A DNA stretch of 18,596 nt from JBAXAM01 sp037142515. GTDB taxonomy: Bacteria; Pseudomonadota; Gammaproteobacteria; UBA9339. The DNA lies in the NCBI GenBank assembly GCA_037142515.1, contig JBAXAM010000027.1, forward strand, positions 1 to 18,596, given 5' to 3'. Below, in pieces: positions 16,696 through 18,596 of the stretch. The notes below the pieces were generated by a model. That model was not told the origin of the DNA. It saw only the letters and a list, made by a program, of their open reading frames with translations, and searched no databases. How positions within the stretch are numbered: the first letter of the stretch is position 1; each line of letters begins with the position of its first letter. Made by a program: the position numbers and the translations under genes.

Positions 16696-18567
16696 ATGTA
16701 TAAAAAACCAAAAGTTTTCGAGGAACTGGAAAGATTAGCAGAGCTTGCTCCCGTAGCTTTTTATTGGACAGATACAAACGCCATCATTGTTGGTGTTAAT
16801 CAAAATGCTTTAAAAATCGTTGGTGATTTATCTTATCAAAAAGATATTATTGGCAAGTCACCGTACGAGATATATCCAGCTAAGACCGCAATAGTTATAG
16901 AAACAAACATAAAAAAAGTTATAGAAATTGGCAAAACACTCTCTTTTGAGGAGTCTGTTGTTGATCCAACAACAGGAAAAATGAGGTATTATACGGCGAT
17001 AAGGTCTCCGTTATTTGAAGACGATAAGATAGTTGGTGTTGTAGGAACCACAATTGACATTACTGCAGAAAAAGAAAAGGAGCGTTTAAAGCTTGAAAAC
17101 GAGTTACAAAAAATCAAACTAGAAGAGCAACGAAAATTTAAAAAGCTCGTTAGTCAAGCTGCAGAAGACACTAAATCCAACCTTGCCGTTTTGCTGGTTA
17201 TTGTTCAACAATGCTCAGGTCTTACCAGAAACGAGGTATTTGAAACCATTGAAAGACTCGCTGATGATGTACCGATAGGTCTATATTGGTTTGATGAAAA
17301 TAATGGTGTTGTAGGTGCAAATAAACAGGATACAGAAAACACAGGTGCTACATCTATTACCGGTTATATCGGCAAAACGCCTTATGATTACTTACCGTTT
17401 GAAATGGCGGACAGTATAGTTAAACACTGTACTTTAGTGATGCAAACAGGGAAAATACTATCCCAAGAGGAGTTATTCAAAGATATTACGACCGGAGAAA
17501 CTAAATGCTTAAATTCGTTCAAAGCCCCTCTATGTGATAATACTGGAAAGATCATTGGGGCTCTTTGTACTTCAATTGATATTACAGCAGAAAAAGATGC
17601 GGAACGCTTAAAGCTTGAAAACGAACTCCAAAAAATCAAAATTCAGGAGCAAGAAAGATTTGCCATAATTGCAAGAGGCGTAGCTCATGATATCCGTTCG
17701 CCATTAATGACCTTGCAGACTATTGTTGTACGCATCTCAAAAAACCTTGTTGAAAAAGATCGTATTGGCTTAAATAGCGTAACTAAAAGCATTACCGATA
17801 TTGCTAATAACTTGCTGAATAATTTCAAAAAAGCCAGAAGCGAGGTAACTATTGAAGTGATGGAAATACAACCTATTTTGGTATCTTTGGAATTATCAAA
17901 AATCGCAAGCGAGAAAAGGCACCAATATGCCAATTCTCAAGCTAAGATATATGATTCATATGAGCCAAATAGCAGCTTTGTGTTTATTAAAACAGATCAG
18001 TCAAATTTTGATCGCATGATATCAAACCTGGTAAATAATGCTGTCGATGCTTTTGAAGGTAAAAAAGGCAAAGTAGATTTAAAACTCAGCACAGAAAATA
18101 AACACGTTAAGATTACTATTCAAGATAACGGCAAGGGTATGCCACAAGAAGTTATTGATAAAGTTATGAATAATATTGCGGTTACTCAAGATAAAAAAGA
18201 TGGCAACGGTATTGGTCTCGCTCAAGTTCGAGGCACATTGCAGCTAAGTAAGGGTAACATGTTGATTGATTCCAAAATTGGCAAGGGAACTAAGATAACG
18301 CTTACTTTTCCAATAACGGGAGAGCCTGATTGGATAGCACACCAAGTCGTATTACACAAAGGCGATATAGTTCTTGTTTTGGATGACGACGGTTCTGTGC
18401 ATTATGCCTGGGACGAGCGTTTTAATGATTATAAAAACATAGTTAATTTAATACATTTTAAGTCCGGTAAAAGAGCAATTGATTTTATTAATGCCAAGTC
18501 TAAAAAACACAAGATATTTTTACTCTCAGATTTTGAACTAATAGGTAGTGTAACATCCTTTCTGTAA
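16696..18567 (+). CDS. Double-PAS hybrid sensor histidine kinase, receiver truncated by IS-like repeat
   Basis: 623-residue cytoplasmic kinase transcribed away from the synthase. Order: PAS1 (about 10-123, nearly identical to that of the kinase at 7479-8960); a coiled-coil linker; a degenerate H-box-like stretch A-A-E-D-T-K-S-N-L (Glu157 where the relative has His157); PAS2 (about 181-297); a second copy of the linker (E-R-L-K-L-E-N-E-L-Q-K-I-K); a true H-box with His331 (V-A-H-D-I-R-S-P); an ATPase domain with N-L-V-N-N-A-V-D-A (444-452), D-N-G-K-G-M (477-482) and G-N-G-I-G-L (503-508); then a receiver with Asp563-565 and acceptor Asp612. After F-E-L-I the frame enters the 54-bp terminal repeat and stops at TAA 18565. 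About 55-60 receiver residues, including the expected Thr and Lys, are missing compared with the relative, so internal phosphorelay is probably lost while kinase activity could persist. Confidence 0.88.
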   Translation: MYKKPKVFEELERLAELAPVAFYWTDTNAIIVGVNQNALKIVGDLSYQKDIIGKSPYEIYPAKTAIVIETNIKKVIEIGKTLSFEESVVDPTTGKMRYYTAIRSPLFEDDKIVGVVGTTIDITAEKEKERLKLENELQKIKLEEQRKFKKLVSQAAEDTKSNLAVLLVIVQQCSGLTRNEVFETIERLADDVPIGLYWFDENNGVVGANKQDTENTGATSITGYIGKTPYDYLPFEMADSIVKHCTLVMQTGKILSQEELFKDITTGETKCLNSFKAPLCDNTGKIIGALCTSIDITAEKDAERLKLENELQKIKIQEQERFAIIARGVAHDIRSPLMTLQTIVVRISKNLVEKDRIGLNSVTKSITDIANNLLNNFKKARSEVTIEVMEIQPILVSLELSKIASEKRHQYANSQAKIYDSYEPNSSFVFIKTDQSNFDRMISNLVNNAVDAFEGKKGKVDLKLSTENKHVKITIQDNGKGMPQEVIDKVMNNIAVTQDKKDGNGIGLAQVRGTLQLSKGNMLIDSKIGKGTKITLTFPITGEPDWIAHQVVLHKGDIVLVLDDDGSVHYAWDERFNDYKNIVNLIHFKSGKRAIDFINAKSKKHKIFLLSDFELIGSVTSFL

Positions 18568-18596
18568 ATTATTTTTGACGAGGCAGCATATTTGTA
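18543..18596. repeat. Right copy of 54-bp terminal inverted repeat (probable IS end)
   Basis: Perfect reverse-complement match to bases 1-54. It interrupts the receiver domain of the plus-strand kinase and supplies its stop codon. The bases just inside the two copies do not form a matching target duplication, so the window ends are not simply the two sides of one insertion. Confidence 0.75.

Noticed and set aside
1..18596. CRISPR array, tRNA or rRNA genes
   Set aside because: No regularly spaced repeats, cloverleaf-like sequence or rRNA motif was seen; almost all of the window is protein coding.

Overview
The window is about 18.6 kb of AT-rich DNA. It carries a compact natural-product locus from a Gram-negative bacterium, shown by an RND efflux system with an outer-membrane factor. 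The AT-rich coding, the hybrid kinases with a C-terminal receiver starting D-D-D-x-S-(I/V)-H, and insertion-sequence-like ends fit a host-associated (amoeba, protist or arthropod) proteobacterium. That placement is inference; no rRNA or other marker gene is present.

Layout: seven genes lie on the minus strand and one on the plus strand. A 285-bp divergent control region (16411-16695) separates a plus-strand double-PAS hybrid histidine kinase (16696-18567) from a minus-strand series. In transcription order the series is: a 2478-residue NRPS-PKS synthase (C-A-PCP-KS-AT-ACP-reductase, 16410-8974); a PAS hybrid kinase (8960-7479) only 13 nt later; then, after a 93-nt gap with its own strong promoter-like sequence, a catalytically degraded kinase relative with two receiver-like domains (7385-5982); a small helical protein broken by a frameshift (5966-5443); and a tripartite efflux set: RND permease (5408-2244), periplasmic adaptor (2260-1151) and outer-membrane factor (1147-44). 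Gaps are 13, 93, 15, 34, -17 and 3 nt, so the series reads as one or two operons. No gene-free stretch exceeds 300 bases.

How the genes may work together (inference): the synthase has one amino-acid module whose ten-residue adenylation code reads DAFWLGGTFK, close to a known valine code, one non-reducing malonyl extension, and reductive release. The expected product is a small N-acylated, valine-derived beta-keto aldehyde or its cyclised form. The RND pump is a plausible exporter. The two kinases on either side of the synthase share an N-terminal PAS domain (108 of 123 residues identical), so they probably sense the same cue, possibly the product.

Integrity: the first and last 54 bases are perfect inverted copies of one sequence. 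It cuts off the 3' end of the outer-membrane factor gene at the left and the receiver domain of the plus-strand kinase at the right, and supplies both stop codons. This looks like the edges of a repeated insertion sequence, either as draft-contig boundaries or as flanks of a mobilised block. The small helical gene also has a -1 frameshift, and a REP-like hairpin sits in frame in the synthase adenylation domain. The locus may therefore be partly decayed.
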